From Miscanthus floridulus (lineage: Eukaryota > Streptophyta > Magnoliopsida > Poales > Poaceae), in NCBI RefSeq assembly GCF_019320115.1, contig NC_089589.1, positions 26,946,487-27,010,486 on the forward strand: a stretch of 64,000 nucleotides of DNA. Reading direction: 5' to 3'. A model generated the notes under the pieces. That model did no database searches, was not told where the DNA came from, and saw only the letters and a program-made list of their open reading frames with translations. A program made the position numbers and the translations under genes. Shown one piece after another: positions 10,901 to 22,131 of this stretch. The stretch's first letter is position 1. Each line of letters opens with the position of its first letter.

Positions 10901-13432
10901 TACCTATTTTTTTCTACTTTTATTTGGACCTTATCACTTCTCCTGAACTTGTTTTGCAAAATCCATCCATACTATTCCTTGTCTTGAGTTTGACTCACTT
11001 GTTGCTTAGGTAACTGCAAATACCTTAGAGCTGAGGCGAAACTTAAAGGATACTCTTCGTAACAAGCAAGACCTTATAAAAAGTGGAGCCTGTAAACATG
11101 ACGCGGTTAGTAGAGCCTATTTGAGTAAATATTTCGCATATGTGCAAATTTTGACATGCCATTGCAGATAAGACTGGGATTTGCGGGGTGGAAATCTCGA
11201 TTCTACAGGGAAAAATTTGGTGTGGAAAAATGTAATGAAGTTGGGAAGCTGAAGAATGACATAGTTATGATTTTTCCTGTTTCTCTGTGCAAATAAATTT
11301 TTAGTACCAGTGGGCGTTCTGAGGAGACAACATCAGATTGTGTTAACTTTCTTTATCACTGGCTTAATTTAGGTACAAAAGTATCTGGAAGGACTTTGTT
11401 GGGTGCTGCGGTACTATTTTGCAGATGTGCCATCATGGAGCTGGTAGGATGTACATATTTATGATCTGAGCTTTCATTTGTCCTTGTATATCCATATATT
11501 CAATGTACTAGTATGCTTTCATCGTTCTGAAATTTGAATGATGATTTTTTAAAATAATTGATACTCTTGATAAATAGTTCCACATAAGTGATATATGACT
11601 GCTAATTCTTATGGATATATATATATGTGCTACCAGATGTTTCCATTCTATAATGTCTATTTTGTTGTCTGCAGGTACTACCCCTTCTATTATGCTCCTT
11701 TCGCATCTGATTTTAAAGGACTATCTCAGTTCAAGATATCTTTCACTGCTGATAAGCCACTAAGACCATTCGATCAGCTCATGGCAGTTCTTCCAAAAGA
11801 AAGGCACGTGAAATATTCTCTGTTTTATAATGCACATTCTTTGTTGCAATCTTTTAATTGAAGTTTTAAGTTTATTTTCTTTTGCAGCTCATGTGCACTA
11901 CCAAAGTGTTACAGAGAACTGATAGAAAATGAAGAGTCTTTGATACAAAAATTCTACCCGTCAGGTATATTTGTCACTCTAGACTCATCATATAATCTGA
12001 ATTCTGAATACCATATTACTTAACTAAACGGGCATTTATTTTTCTCACAGATCTACAGATTGATACCCATGGGAAACGTTTCTTGTGGCAAGTAAGCCAT
12101 TATATGAATACATAATTTAAGACTAGCTTACTCATATTTTTACGCACATTGGCTGGGTTGTGTAGCTAAGCCATCATCTTTCAGTTGCTACATTTAAGCC
12201 CCACTATCAGTAGTTGTGAAAGAAAAAAGAAAGCCTTCTTCACTCATGGTAGTTTTCTCCGAAATAAATTGTTTCAGAGTATTGCATTGTTGCCATTCAT
12301 TGATGAAAAGGTGCTGATTTTGGCTACCAAGACGGTGGAGGACAAACTTGCAGTAAAAGAAATTGCCTGTCTTCTATGCAAATGGTCTACTAGACTTTGT
12401 TGCACGTGAGTGTTTTACATTGTTTGTATTTTGTAGGTGCATGAGATAAATAGAAACACAGTTCGGCAAGAAAAGATCTTCCTGAGGAACTCAAATACTA
12501 TGCCAAATGGTCCAGCTTTTGTGCAGACATCTGACTGTTCGTCAAAAAAGCTTCTGTTAGATCCATCTACCAGGTACAATCAAGTCTGAACTGACACTAC
12601 GTTGGTGCATTTCTTTTATTTCTGAGAAGCTTATAAGATTGCTGCTAAATCCTAAATTTCATTCGACGTAGTGAACTTGGAGGGTGGTTGTCACCTGATG
12701 ACGAAGATAGTGTAAGATGTGGTTTCTTCCGTTCACCGATAAGAGATCGACAGGACATTAGGAATGACCAGACAATGTATGTTTTCTCTTGACCCTATCA
12801 TATTCAGGCAGTACTTTTCTAAGAAAAGAAGTCATCCTTTAATTTTCACTACATGTTCCTGTGTATGTTTCAGATCATTCTTGTTCTCCAACCCAGAACC
12901 AGTGCAAATCGTTCCAAGACTACTTGATCATGTCAAAAAGCCTGAAAAGGTATATTCAGATGTCTATTTGGCTGCACATTTCATTCGTTTAGGGGGCATG
13001 GCATTTGCCGCCATACCGCCGATTCACCTTCATCGCTGAAAGAAACCATATCTTCTGCAGACTATAACTGAAAGTGAGATTTCAAAGAGGCCGTTGTGGC
13101 ACACCTATCCGGGTTGCCGACCGCCTGAAACCATCCCAACCGTGGCAGAGCCACAGTTGACGATCAGCGGCTTTGGACGTGGGAGAGGGAGAGCCATCGC
13201 TGCCGAGACAGTGCTGGGCAGCGGCCGCGGCTACGGGAGAAGTTTCCATGGGGCTGACACGGCGCAAAGCCGAGGCAGCAGGAATGACAGAGGTGGCGCC
13301 TACGCATTCGGAAGCGCTTGTGCAGGAAGAGGGGAGTATGGCGCCGCGTTCCAGAGGCAGCAGACGGCTTGGCGCCCAGTTGGAAATTCAGGCGGCCGTG
13401 GTGGGAGTGGGAGCGAGCAGCGCCGTGGTTAG
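7969..13432 (+). CDS. XRN copy B, 5'-3' exoribonuclease
   Basis: Predicted 899-residue XRN2/3/4-family exonuclease, which degrades 5'-monophosphate RNA processively. Exons: 7969-8175, 8301-8406, 8523-8599, 8710-8901, 9343-9462, 9569-9631, 9805-9957, 10025-10189, 10309-10386, 10471-10581, 10656-10721, 10801-10887, 11010-11105, 11168-11263, 11373-11443, 11675-11803, 11888-11964, 12051-12091, 12278-12352, 12437-12573, 12672-12776, 12874-12949, 13061-13432. All phases join without a stop. Active-site motifs are present: LDMNGIIHP (D55), [10 protein letters not shown] (about 200-209), DADLI (235-239), LIDDFIF and [10 protein letters not shown] (335-353). Exon 7 (256-306) lacks the usual CCHC zinc knuckle. 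Intron 16 uses a GC donor. The tail from 777 is RG-rich. The start is fixed by [10 protein letters not shown], the family N-terminus. XRN2/3 (nuclear) versus XRN4 (cytoplasmic) cannot be decided by eye. The donor of exon 19 (GTAAAA) is my choice, because it keeps frame with exon 20. Confidence 0.88.
11804..11887 (+). other. GC-AG intron 16 of XRN copy B
   Basis: The exon 16/intron boundary reads AAAGAAAG|GCACGTG. Only a GC donor here keeps the frame with the next exon (CTCATGTGCACTACC), giving Lys-Glu-Ser-Ser-Cys. The same donor occurs in C (46262) and D (63672). Confidence 0.75.
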
Positions 13433-13750
13433 TAGAACGGAAGGCAGATGTCGGGGATGCGATGTACTGATGATGAACTAGCTTAGTTTTTGGTCGCACG
13501 CCTCACCGTTTTGCCTGAAACATCAGGAATGCTATTTTGATGAGTTCTGAAATTATCTGTGATATGTCAAAATAGAGCTGGTCTGGCACGAGGTTCCCTC
13601 GCTCCCTGACAGAAGAATGCCTTTTTGTGTTGCTAATCTTGGGTCTGGCAGCTTGTCCCATTTCATCCCGTTTGCTTTGTATAGCGAATGTTGTGTCAGG
13701 AATCAAAGGCTCCCTTGAGCGAGCAAATCGACTTTGCACAGCGAACTTTA
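13433..13750 (+). other. 3' UTR and downstream region of XRN copy B
   Basis: About 300 bp after the stop match the region after copy C (47862-48180) through blocks such as GTGATATGTCAAA and GCGAATGTTGTGTCAGG. This shared block probably covers the 3' UTR. A definite polyadenylation signal is not visible. Confidence 0.55.
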
Positions 13751-14929
13751 CGAATTATTTTAATGAGAGAGATTGAATGACATAACTACACCCGAGACCC
13801 TACTCTCTGTTTAGGACTACCGCGACAACCGGTCTTCATCTTCGTCGCCTGTGTTTTCTCCTCCCATTCAAATATCCGGCTCTGTTTTCTCCCCCTCTCT
13901 CTGTTTACGAATGCCCGGCTTGCTCTGTTGCGTCGTCGACACGACCTAGCGCCGTCGAGCAGCAGCCGCGTCCCCCGGCCGTGCGCTGCGGCCACGTCGC
14001 TGATCTCGCGTATTCGCGCCCTCGGCCACGCTCCTGCACCAACAACTCCGCGTGAGGAGTGAGGACTTGCATCAGTGCCGCCCCGCCGGTTTGCGTGGTG
14101 CCGAGGTAAGGAGAGGAGAAGGAGCAGGAAGTTAGGGTTTCACCAGTAGAGGTGCTTATATTATATACTCTCTACTTTGCATTCAACGACTCTAGTTCAT
14201 CAAGTGTTCATCCAATAGCAGAAAAGCTGCGTAGTCTCGGCCCTTTGGCGCTGCGGGCTAGACTCGTGGCCCAGGCATGACCCTACACTGGTCTAAGCAC
14301 CTAGTTTTCAGGCTTACGCCATCATCCAATGGGCACCAACTTATCTCTTACTCCACCTCATGCCACTCCCCGATGACATTGAACTCATGCATCGTGCCTA
14401 CGTCCTTACCATCCAGCCCCTCTTACTTTCTCCTATGCCTAGACATAAGCAAATTGAGCCTGGTCTGAGTCCGACGGATTTTGGTCCCCCCACGAGCCTT
14501 AGCGGACAAAAAAATTTCTCAACCCGAGCCCGACCCGAAAAATCAGGCCCTACTCGTCCAATGGGACGGTCATCGACGGGATTATTTCGGCCCGGCCCAC
14601 AAAATACTCAGATCTACCTATAACTACCTAAAAAACTGAAGGACGGCCATATGGAGGATGTGGGAGGGGCTAGATGACGAGGGTGCATGTGTGGTGCTTA
14701 AGCTCAATGCTGTCGACGAGTGTTGGTAGGTGGAGCAGGAGACAAGATGTTGTGTGCTGCACATTGAGCGGTGGGTCAACCTAAAAAGAGTAGGGAGATA
14801 GTGGCAGCAAATGGGTCTGCGTGCAAGCATGTGTACATAGGCCAGTATAGCGGGTCTTGACAACCAAAATTGTCAAAAGACATAATTGACTCCACCATTT
14901 CATTCGTCTCATTGAGACATCGAAAAACA
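13751..14929. other. intergenic spacer
   Basis: No gene recognised. 13790-14120 is GC-rich with CT-rich stretches and a consensus donor (GCCGAG|GTAAGG at about 14105), so it may be an orphaned promoter/first exon. The rest is mixed spacer with short, unconserved frames. Confidence 0.35.
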
Positions 14930-15112
14930 TATATATATTGTCACATTTGGAGTCTAGATACAAAGAGAAGAGAATTTTGGGAGCTGATGCAGAAAAACAG
15001 ACATAGCCGGATTCCAGAACCCACTAAGCCGGATTTCCCAGAAAAACAGGCTAGGTCAGTTTGGCAACCTAGCTAGGCCGATTTTAACAGGCTAGAATTG
15101 AGTTGTATTTTG
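14930..15112. repeat. direct repeat L, copy 1
   Basis: About 183 bp from ATATATTGTCACATTTGG to GTTGTATTTTGATG. It recurs as copy 2 starting about 15930, with the same order of motifs (AGCCGGATT, AACCCACTAAGCCGG, AAAACAGGCTAGG). Copy 2 is interrupted by the CACTA element. Confidence 0.75.
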
Positions 15113-15850
15113 ATGTCAGACGCATGTGGGAGGTTTTCACCGTGGTCACCAAGTACGGTAAATGCCGGCGCCCACAACACTATGGATGCCCAGATGCATA
15201 TGGGAGGCCTTACCGCGTTTGTCTGGTATGAGAATTGATGGCGCGCCGCAACACTGTAGTGTAAATATCGGCGCCCTCAACACTGTTGGGGTTCTGACAT
15301 GCCTGGAAGGTTGCAGGGCACCCTTCTGACATGTCATGTTGGTACTGCAGGTGTACAGGGTATGGTCCTTGGTATTATGGTTGACTTGAGTGTCATGCTT
15401 TACCTGCTCCGCCCGTTTTCCTGGTCCTCACCAAGCGGGCGTCCCCGGTCGGTTGGTCCCAGTCGGCTCCGACTGCGCCAGTCGGAGAAGAGCTGTAAGC
15501 AGAGGTTCGGTGCATCCCCGGTCGGAGACGCGGGTCGGAGTCGGAAGCGGCGTTTGGCCAGGCCTTCCGGTCGGAGATGCGGGCCGGAGTCGGAAGCGAG
15601 GCCTTCCGGTCGGAGAGGCGGGCCGGAGTCGGAAGCGAGGCCGTCCGGTCGGAGAGGCGGGCCGGAGTCGGAAGTGAGCGCTATTCCTTTTTTGCTAGGC
15701 CTTCCGGTCGGAGAGGCAGATCACTCTTCTGGCTTGTCCTTTAGGTAGTTTTGGGCCGATCCAGGAGTTGCGCGTCGTTCGCAACGTCGCCTGTTGGGCC
15801 GAGCTTTGGCTAGAAAGCCGGTCCATGAGGAACCCCGGGTTTATGAACCC

Positions 15851-15852
<2 letters not shown>
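15113..15852. other. spacer between direct repeats L
   Basis: GC-rich sequence with no gene. It includes a 39-bp minisatellite and ends GGGTTTATGAACCCGACA. It starts near TGTCAG and ends in GACA, which loosely resembles an LTR, but no matching target duplication is present. Confidence 0.4.
15555..15675. repeat. 39-bp minisatellite
   Basis: About three near-identical 39-bp units containing CCGGTCGGAGA and GGGCCGGAGTCGGAAG, with a degenerate copy before and half a copy after (about 15700). It is open in one frame only because of the repeat. Confidence 0.8.

Positions 15853-15934
<82 letters not shown>
15853..15934. repeat. (TA)n microsatellite
   Basis: About 40 uninterrupted TA dinucleotides leading into the second copy of direct repeat L. 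Copy 1 of L is preceded by a much shorter (AT)n run at about 14928-14938. Confidence 0.95.
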
Positions 15935-15936
<2 letters not shown>

Positions 15937-16089
15937 CACATTTGGAGTCTAGATACGAAGAAAAGAGAATTTTGAGAGCTGACGCAGAAAAACAGACATA
16001 GCCGGATTACAGAACCCACTAAGCCGGATTTCCCAGAAAAACAGGCTAGGCCAGTTTTGCAACCTGGCTACGCCGGTTTTGACAGGCCA
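15935..16089. repeat. direct repeat L, copy 2 (5' part)
   Basis: Same sequence as 14935-15085 with about ten substitutions. It stops at GACAGGCCA, where the CACTA element enters. The rest of L (GTTCGGAATTGAGTTG...TTTTGATG) resumes at 29375-29400, right after the second CCA target duplication. Confidence 0.78.
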
Positions 16090-16124
16090 CACTACTACAG
16101 AATGGACTTGTTGTCCCGAGCGGT

Positions 16125-16348
16125 AACAGCCTTTAGTCCCGGTTACCGCGCCGGGACAACGATCCCGGGACTAAAGGTGGAACCTTCAGTCCCGGGTCAT
16201 CGAGCCGGGCGGTTGGTAACACCAACCGGGACTAAAGGCCCTCCAGCCGAGCAAACCTGGCGCATCCTTTAGTCCCGGTTGGTAACACCAACCGGGACTA
16301 ACGGTTCACCCTTTAGTCCCGGTTGGTAACCCCAACCGGGACTAAAGG
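16125..16348. repeat. left subterminal palindromes of CACTA
   Basis: Several hairpin units of the form TTTAGTCCCGGTTGG-TAACA-CCAACCGGGACTAAA, intact or diverged. They are presumed binding sites for the element's TNPA-like protein by analogy with Spm subterminal repeats. Transcripts would fold into short perfect hairpins. Confidence 0.85.
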
Positions 16349-16624
16349 TTCCTTTTCTTTTTCTTTTTTTTTTGTTTAATTTGTTTTCAGTTCAGTTACA
16401 CGTATTTGTTTAATATATAATATGTTTTTATGTACGTATTCTACGCTGCTAATATAAATACACGCATGCGTATAATTACATCTAATTCTCATCTTGAGCA
16501 TTATTATATTCGAATAAAGTATGAAACTATATATATTATAGATATATATATATGTATATATACAACACTTTCATAATCTTGTTCTCGAAAATAACGATAT
16601 CAATAAACATTTAATTTACATCAT

Positions 16625-19600
16625 TTATTCCTTAAGATTAAAGTAGAACTCGCCGTTGGGATTTAGCACTTTTTCTAGAAGATATCCTGCTATTGACTCT
16701 TGAACTGCTTTCAGATGGTCTTTTTGCATGACCCTTCGTTTCAACCATTCAGTCTTGCATTTGAAATAAAAGGAAAAGTATTAATACACATATATGTATA
16801 TATATTCATTTAAAAATAAATAAAAATTGATATATACGTACTCTGAGGACATCTTCAGGAGTTCTTCTTATGTGCGCAGTGATAAATTCACAAACGTAGT
16901 ATCCACATAAGTTATTACCTGGTTCCTGCCGCAAACACCACTGTACGAGAAGAAGATTATTCTCATCATCTCACACGTAAATTGAAGTACGATATAGTAA
17001 TTAAACACGTGGGGAAGTGTATATAGTATAATTTACTGGTATTTCAACTACATTAAGTGGTGCCTTGCAATCCTTACGACGTTGCCGAATAAACTCTTTC
17101 CAAACCCTGTGCGACCAATAATGTACGATCGTTAATAAATTATGGCAAAGTCTATTCAATAATAGTTGTGCGCGAGAGATCGAAATTACCCCTGGATAAT
17201 GTCTATCATATCTTGGTATAGTGCCCGTTCTTTTCTCAACGAGTCAAAGATTAGTAACCGACTTGAGTTTAACTCAATGACAATGAGTATCCAGTGAAAA
17301 CTGTATTGGTTTATACACACACGTACATGCATATAAGTTGTATTGATATTACATAAAATGTGTAGACTACATTATTATTAACACTTACTCAAAGTTGTAC
17401 GGGAAAAGTATTGTTGTCTTGTCGTGCTACTTCACGAAGAACATCATGATATTCTCCTGTGCTTCAGATACCCATCGCTCCTTGACAATAATACCGGTTT
17501 TGAATACGATATAAGGATCAATGAAGCCAACACTGGTGTCTTGTATTCTTTGGAGCTCTGACATCTGGAATCTGTATATAAATATAAGTTACATGTGAGG
17601 ATAATTATATACATGTACGCATGGAAGTGAGTTTATTAAATAAAAGTAAGAATCACTTACAAACAAAAGGAGCTAATGATTGATTTGTCCAGAGCGTCCA
17701 TGTGGTATAGTTGATGCAATTCTTCGAAACTAATATGTAAGATGTCATCGCCACGGAAGTAATGATGGTCTCTAAATCTGACAAAGATCCATTGCTCACC
17801 CCTGCCACACGCCTGCATGTACCACTTGTTGAGCAAGTACATTTGCGTACCCAATTCATTCAGAGCCGCAGGGTTGTACAGACTTTTGCCATATTTATAA
17901 GTCTTCCAGGTATCAACTTCCAGGTTCTGGATTGGAGCTTTGCCCGTCAATTGATCCAAGGTTAAACCAGTATCTTGAAAAAAAGCATTAAGGGCTTGAA
18001 CCGACACTTCTCCAGAGTTGTCTGGTCGATAGACTTCTATGTTGGAACCATATTGATTAGCAACAACAAGATTTTGCATTGGTTGCTTCTGTTGTCCGAG
18101 CTGTGGGACATCCTTCCCTGATGCTCTTTTCCTTTTCTTATCTGCATCATGTGACTTCACGAGGGAGCGGTCATAGTCTGATAGTGGCGAAGGCTTACGA
18201 AGTTCAATCATCTTTTTCTTGTGAGCATCGACCTTCTGCCTCAGCACCTCTCGTGGTAGGTAAAAGTACGGCTTCTCCTTAAGCTTCGCTTGACTCTTCT
18301 TTTTGGTATCTATAAAAAAATATTTCACTTTTTTGTCTTCTTCAGCTGCTATTTGCTCATCAGTTTTTTCAGAAAGTATTTCTTGAGAAATAACTCTTTT
18401 TCTCGGGGTCTTCTTTGCCGCCGGGACCTTAGACGTCTTTGTAGTGCGTCGCTGTGGAGGTGGTGGGGGCGGTGTTGGAGACCGGCGTGGAGGCGATGTG
18501 GCCGGTGTTGGTGGAGACCGGCGTGGAGGCGTTGGAGATCGTTGTGGAGGCGGTGGGGCCGGTGTAGGAGTTGGAGATCGTCGTGGAGGCGATGGGGCCG
18601 GTGTAGGAGTTAGCGATCGCCGTGGGGATGAAGTCGTCTCGCCCCCCGCGACGCTGTGATGAGATGGGGAATGAATGATTAGGCTAGGCTGGGGGGAGAC
18701 CCTGCTACAAAAACAAGTTGTGTGTCAATTATTTTTTAAGCCAATAGAAAATTAATGGAAAATAATATTTCATTCACTTTCATTCGTACCTAGGGTGAGG
18801 TAGGGGAAGCGGTGGCGCCCCAGGAATGATGATGAAGCATTTGCGCCATTGAATAAATGTCTTTTCTGCTTCTCCTAGTGTCTTCTCCCCATCACCGCCT
18901 TCAATGTCAAGAGGAACATTGCTGTAACCTTTGAGCACTCTATCGACCGAGACGCTAGCATATCCAGGTTGAATAACTGACCCATGGATTCTTGGTGTCT
19001 TCGTTCGGTCTATTGGAGATACAACCCCGACAGCCACCATGATTGATGCATTATTACCATCTGGAATGTGCAGCTCACATGTTGTTAAAGGCTCGGTAAT
19101 GTCATCAACAGGGAAACGCAACCCAGCGTTGTCTTGAATAACTGGCAGCTCCGTAGAAGCACAACTACTTTTCATCTGACCAACGGGGCTAATGGTGACT
19201 CCCGGCGTTGATTGCGATTGCATTTGACTCATTGCTAGCTGCACTTGCCTCTTGATCTCCTCCTGCATTCTTGCCTCAAGAGATTTTTCTCGTTCACGTG
19301 ATTCAAGCAATGCTTGTCGTGACTCGTCAACAAATTGCTCCAATGCACGGATTCGTTCTGCCTCCTCATCCTTCTTTCTTTGGCGGCTTCTGTAGGTATC
19401 CTTGTCTGCTGGGAATGCGTGTAGCCATGGAACCGCCCCATAGCCTCTTGTTCGACCACCGTGTTCGGGATTCTCTAGTGCATATGTCAATTCATCTTTC
19501 TCTCTATTGGGCTTGAAAACACCACTATCAGCTTCTTCCCTAGCACGAGCTAGTCTCTGTGTTGCTCTCTCAATTTTTTGGCCGAAAATTAGCTTGCCAG

Positions 19601-20549
19601 TGTCTAGGTCTAGGCTTCCCCCATGAGCGTAGAACCAATTCTTCGCGCGTTGAGGCCGGTTCTTCTCTATTGTTTTAGGTATGATTCCATTGGCAGTAAT
19701 CTCTGCTTTTAGGTTCTGCCACTTGGGAATAGCACTCTTATAACCACCTGATCCCATGCGATGATGGTATTGCTTCTGTCGGGCATTCTGCCGATTCCTC
19801 ATCACACGTTCCTCACTGTCTTGGGATGTCTTGTATTCTACGAAGGCATCCCAATGGGACTCCAACTTGACAAACGCCTTAGCATTGAAATTCAGCGTAG
19901 CATTCTTCAAGATAAACTTTTTATACAATGTCTTCTTCCAACTCTGGAACAATGTTGCCATCTTCTTCATTGTCCAATCCCTCACTAGCTCCTTCAAAGC
20001 ATCATCTGCTTGTAATGTGAAATGTTGAGTGATATCTCTCCAAGCTAGGTTCTTGTCACGATCAGATACAAAACTAACATTAGGAGCGGATATCTTCTGC
20101 TTCCATTCACGAGCACTAACTGGGATCCTATCCCTTACAACGAACCCACATTGATTGACATATGTCTGAGTATGTGGTCCCAATGGTTTGCCGGTGTCGG
20201 TGTCGAATTCTGATATTATGAAACGGCCCTCTAATGGCTTTTTTGGCCCTCGGACTTTCCTACTTTTGTCGGTGGTTGATGTAGATCCAGAGACCGGCTA
20301 CATGAGTAGAAACACAACGATTAACAACAAATATACGTATGCATGCATCTATAAGAGATGATAGATAATCGAATATACCTCGCCAGTATTTTCTTGCGCT
20401 ACAATTTGTTGATCTTCAACCACCGGCATATTCAGGATATCCTCATAATCAGCAAAGTACTGACTCGTGTCATCTACATCCACATTGGTGCCGGCGTTGA
20501 TAATATCCGCCATTATGTCATCACTCAAGTTATCATTCGGAGCAGCCAT
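16625..20549 (-). pseudogene. CACTA TNPA-like / Ulp1 (C48) protease gene
   Basis: Multi-exon minus-strand gene. Exon 1 (20549-20379) starts MAAPNDNLSDD. Exon 2 (20297-18790) encodes a plant En/Spm accessory transposase-like region with VNQCGFVVRDRIPVSAREWK, a basic middle, and a Glu/Arg-rich coiled-coil stretch. Exon 3 (18704-17661) starts with a Pro/Arg/Ser repeat (SPRRSPTPTPAP type) and enters the protease part. Later exons carry Ulp1-like catalytic motifs: FHWILI (His, about 17290), FDSLRKER (Asp, about 17240), and RQEPGNNLCGYYVCEF (Gln and Cys, about 16890-16935). The end is NPNGEFYFNLKE with stop at 16625. A TAG at 17427-17429 within the sequence before ILFPYNF interrupts the frame, probably from CAG. 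C48 enzymes cleave SUMO-type modifiers; a role in transposition is inferred only. Confidence 0.75.
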
Positions 20550-21462
20550 TTGTATCTTCAAGATAACACATAGATAGAATTACTATGGTACATAATATAA
20601 GTACATGTGATAACACATATAGAATTACTAAATCCAATTAAATATAATAACACATAATATTTCATCAACATGGAAATAAGTACATGTATATATATACACA
20701 TAGAATGATACAATATATTTTCTCTCTCTCTCAACACATAGAAATAAGTGCATATGTCTATATCTCTAGATATGCATGTGATACACATAGAATGTCTCTC
20801 TAGATACAATTTTCTCTCTCTCAACACATGAAAATAAGTACATGTATATATACATATAGAAATAATTAAGTATATATGTATACATATAGAATCTATCTCT
20901 AGATATAATATATATAGAGAGATAGAATATATAATTACTAAATCCAATTAAATAAATCTAACATGAAATTAGATAAACTAGTAAGATAATACATTTTAAT
21001 CTAACATATATCAAAAACTATAATAAAAAACTATCTAAAAAAACTATCTAAATAAAATACTAATTAAATTTTAATACATTTAAATCTAATATATCAAAAA
21101 CTATCTAAAAATAACTAAAAAACTAACAATAAACTACATGTACTTATTTTAATCTAACATACAGCCGAGACTTTGTAAAAAAAATCTAAAAAAAAGCCGA
21201 TCGAGAGCAGCAGATCATATCGAGTTCGATCGACGGAGGCCGTACGGCGTGGGCGCGCGGGAAACATCGGCGACAGATGGTGGGGTCGGGTGCGGCGGCG
21301 GAGACAGGATGCGGCGATGCGGGCCTGGAGAATGGCGTGGCCGGGCGGGGGTAGACGACGACGGCGGCGCGGCAGAGACGAGCTCGACGACGGCGGATGG
21401 CGCGGCCAGGCGGGCGGCTGAGCGACGGAGGCGAGATCGAAGATGAACAGAACAGACGTTCG
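20550..21462 (-). other. leader/promoter-proximal region of TNPA-like gene
   Basis: 20550-21180 is very AT-rich with ATAGA/CATGTA repeats and probably intronic or leader sequence. 21210-21450 is GC-rich (CGACGGCGG repeats), suiting a first non-coding exon. The GC-rich frames in it are not protein-like. Confidence 0.4.
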
Positions 21463-21472
21463 ATATATATAG
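21463..21472 (-). promoter_or_regulatory. TATA box of TNPA-like/Ulp1 gene
   Basis: On the minus strand CTATATATAT lies about 0.9 kb upstream of the ATG at 20549, followed by a GC-rich leader (about 21210-21450). The palindrome cluster 21480-21715 sits immediately upstream of the box, where promoter-binding sites would be expected. Confidence 0.5.
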
Positions 21473-21479
21473 CCTGCGA

Positions 21480-21715
21480 CCCTTTAGTCCCGGCTGGTAA
21501 CACCAGCCGGGACTAAAGGGCATTTAGTCCCGGCTGGTAATACCAACCAGGACTAAAGGTCCAACCCTTTAGTCCCGGCTGGTCTTACCAGCCGGGACTA
21601 AATGTCCTTTAGTCCCGGCTCGTGTTGCCAGCCGGGACTAAAGGTATTTTTTTGGCGGGCACCGAAATTGCCGCCCACCCTTTAGTCCCGGTTCTTGGTC
21701 TGGGCCGGGACTGAA
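21480..21715. repeat. internal palindrome cluster of CACTA
   Basis: At least five TTTAGTCCCGGCTGG...CCAGCCGGGACTAAA hairpins, the same family as the two subterminal clusters but in the middle of the element, directly upstream of the putative TATA box. No CACTA terminus lies beside it, so it is not an obvious nested-element end. Confidence 0.8.
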
Positions 21716-22131
21716 GCCCTGAAAAATTTGCCAACCCGCCAGCGTAATTGGAAATGCCTGGGATTTTGTTTTTGTTTAATACTAGGTTAATCAATTAATT
21801 CCATAGCAACTTCAATACTTTGCAATATTTATTTTAAAAAATACTATTGATTAACTAATTATTTATTGTAAATAGGAAAATTTTGTAACCTAAAGTTTTT
21901 AATTTCTTTTATGAATATAGAATATAAATGTTACTAATACTAAGTATTTTGTTAATGCAAAAATATATTTCTAACTTAAAATTAATAAAACTAATATTAT
22001 TCGATAGGAAATTTATTATCACATTATTGTAACGTCAATGTTTCAATTTTTTCTCGGTTTTTGACCAAAATTGACAGGAATTTTTTGTTGAACCTATAAA
22101 AATAGAGAAAATATAGTATTTTTTGTTCTAC

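Noticed and set aside
13094..13499. Separate small genes at the 3' end of XRN copy B
   Set aside because: The plus frame is exon 23 of XRN (RG-rich tail, in phase with exon 22); the others are shadows.
15113..15852. Possible solo LTR (TGTCAG...CCGACA)
   Set aside because: No matching target duplication, no second LTR, and the flanks are explained by direct repeat L and a TA tract.
21186..21523. Two 100-codon GC-rich frames on the minus strand
   Set aside because: They overlap the TATA box and palindrome cluster of the CACTA gene; better read as leader sequence.
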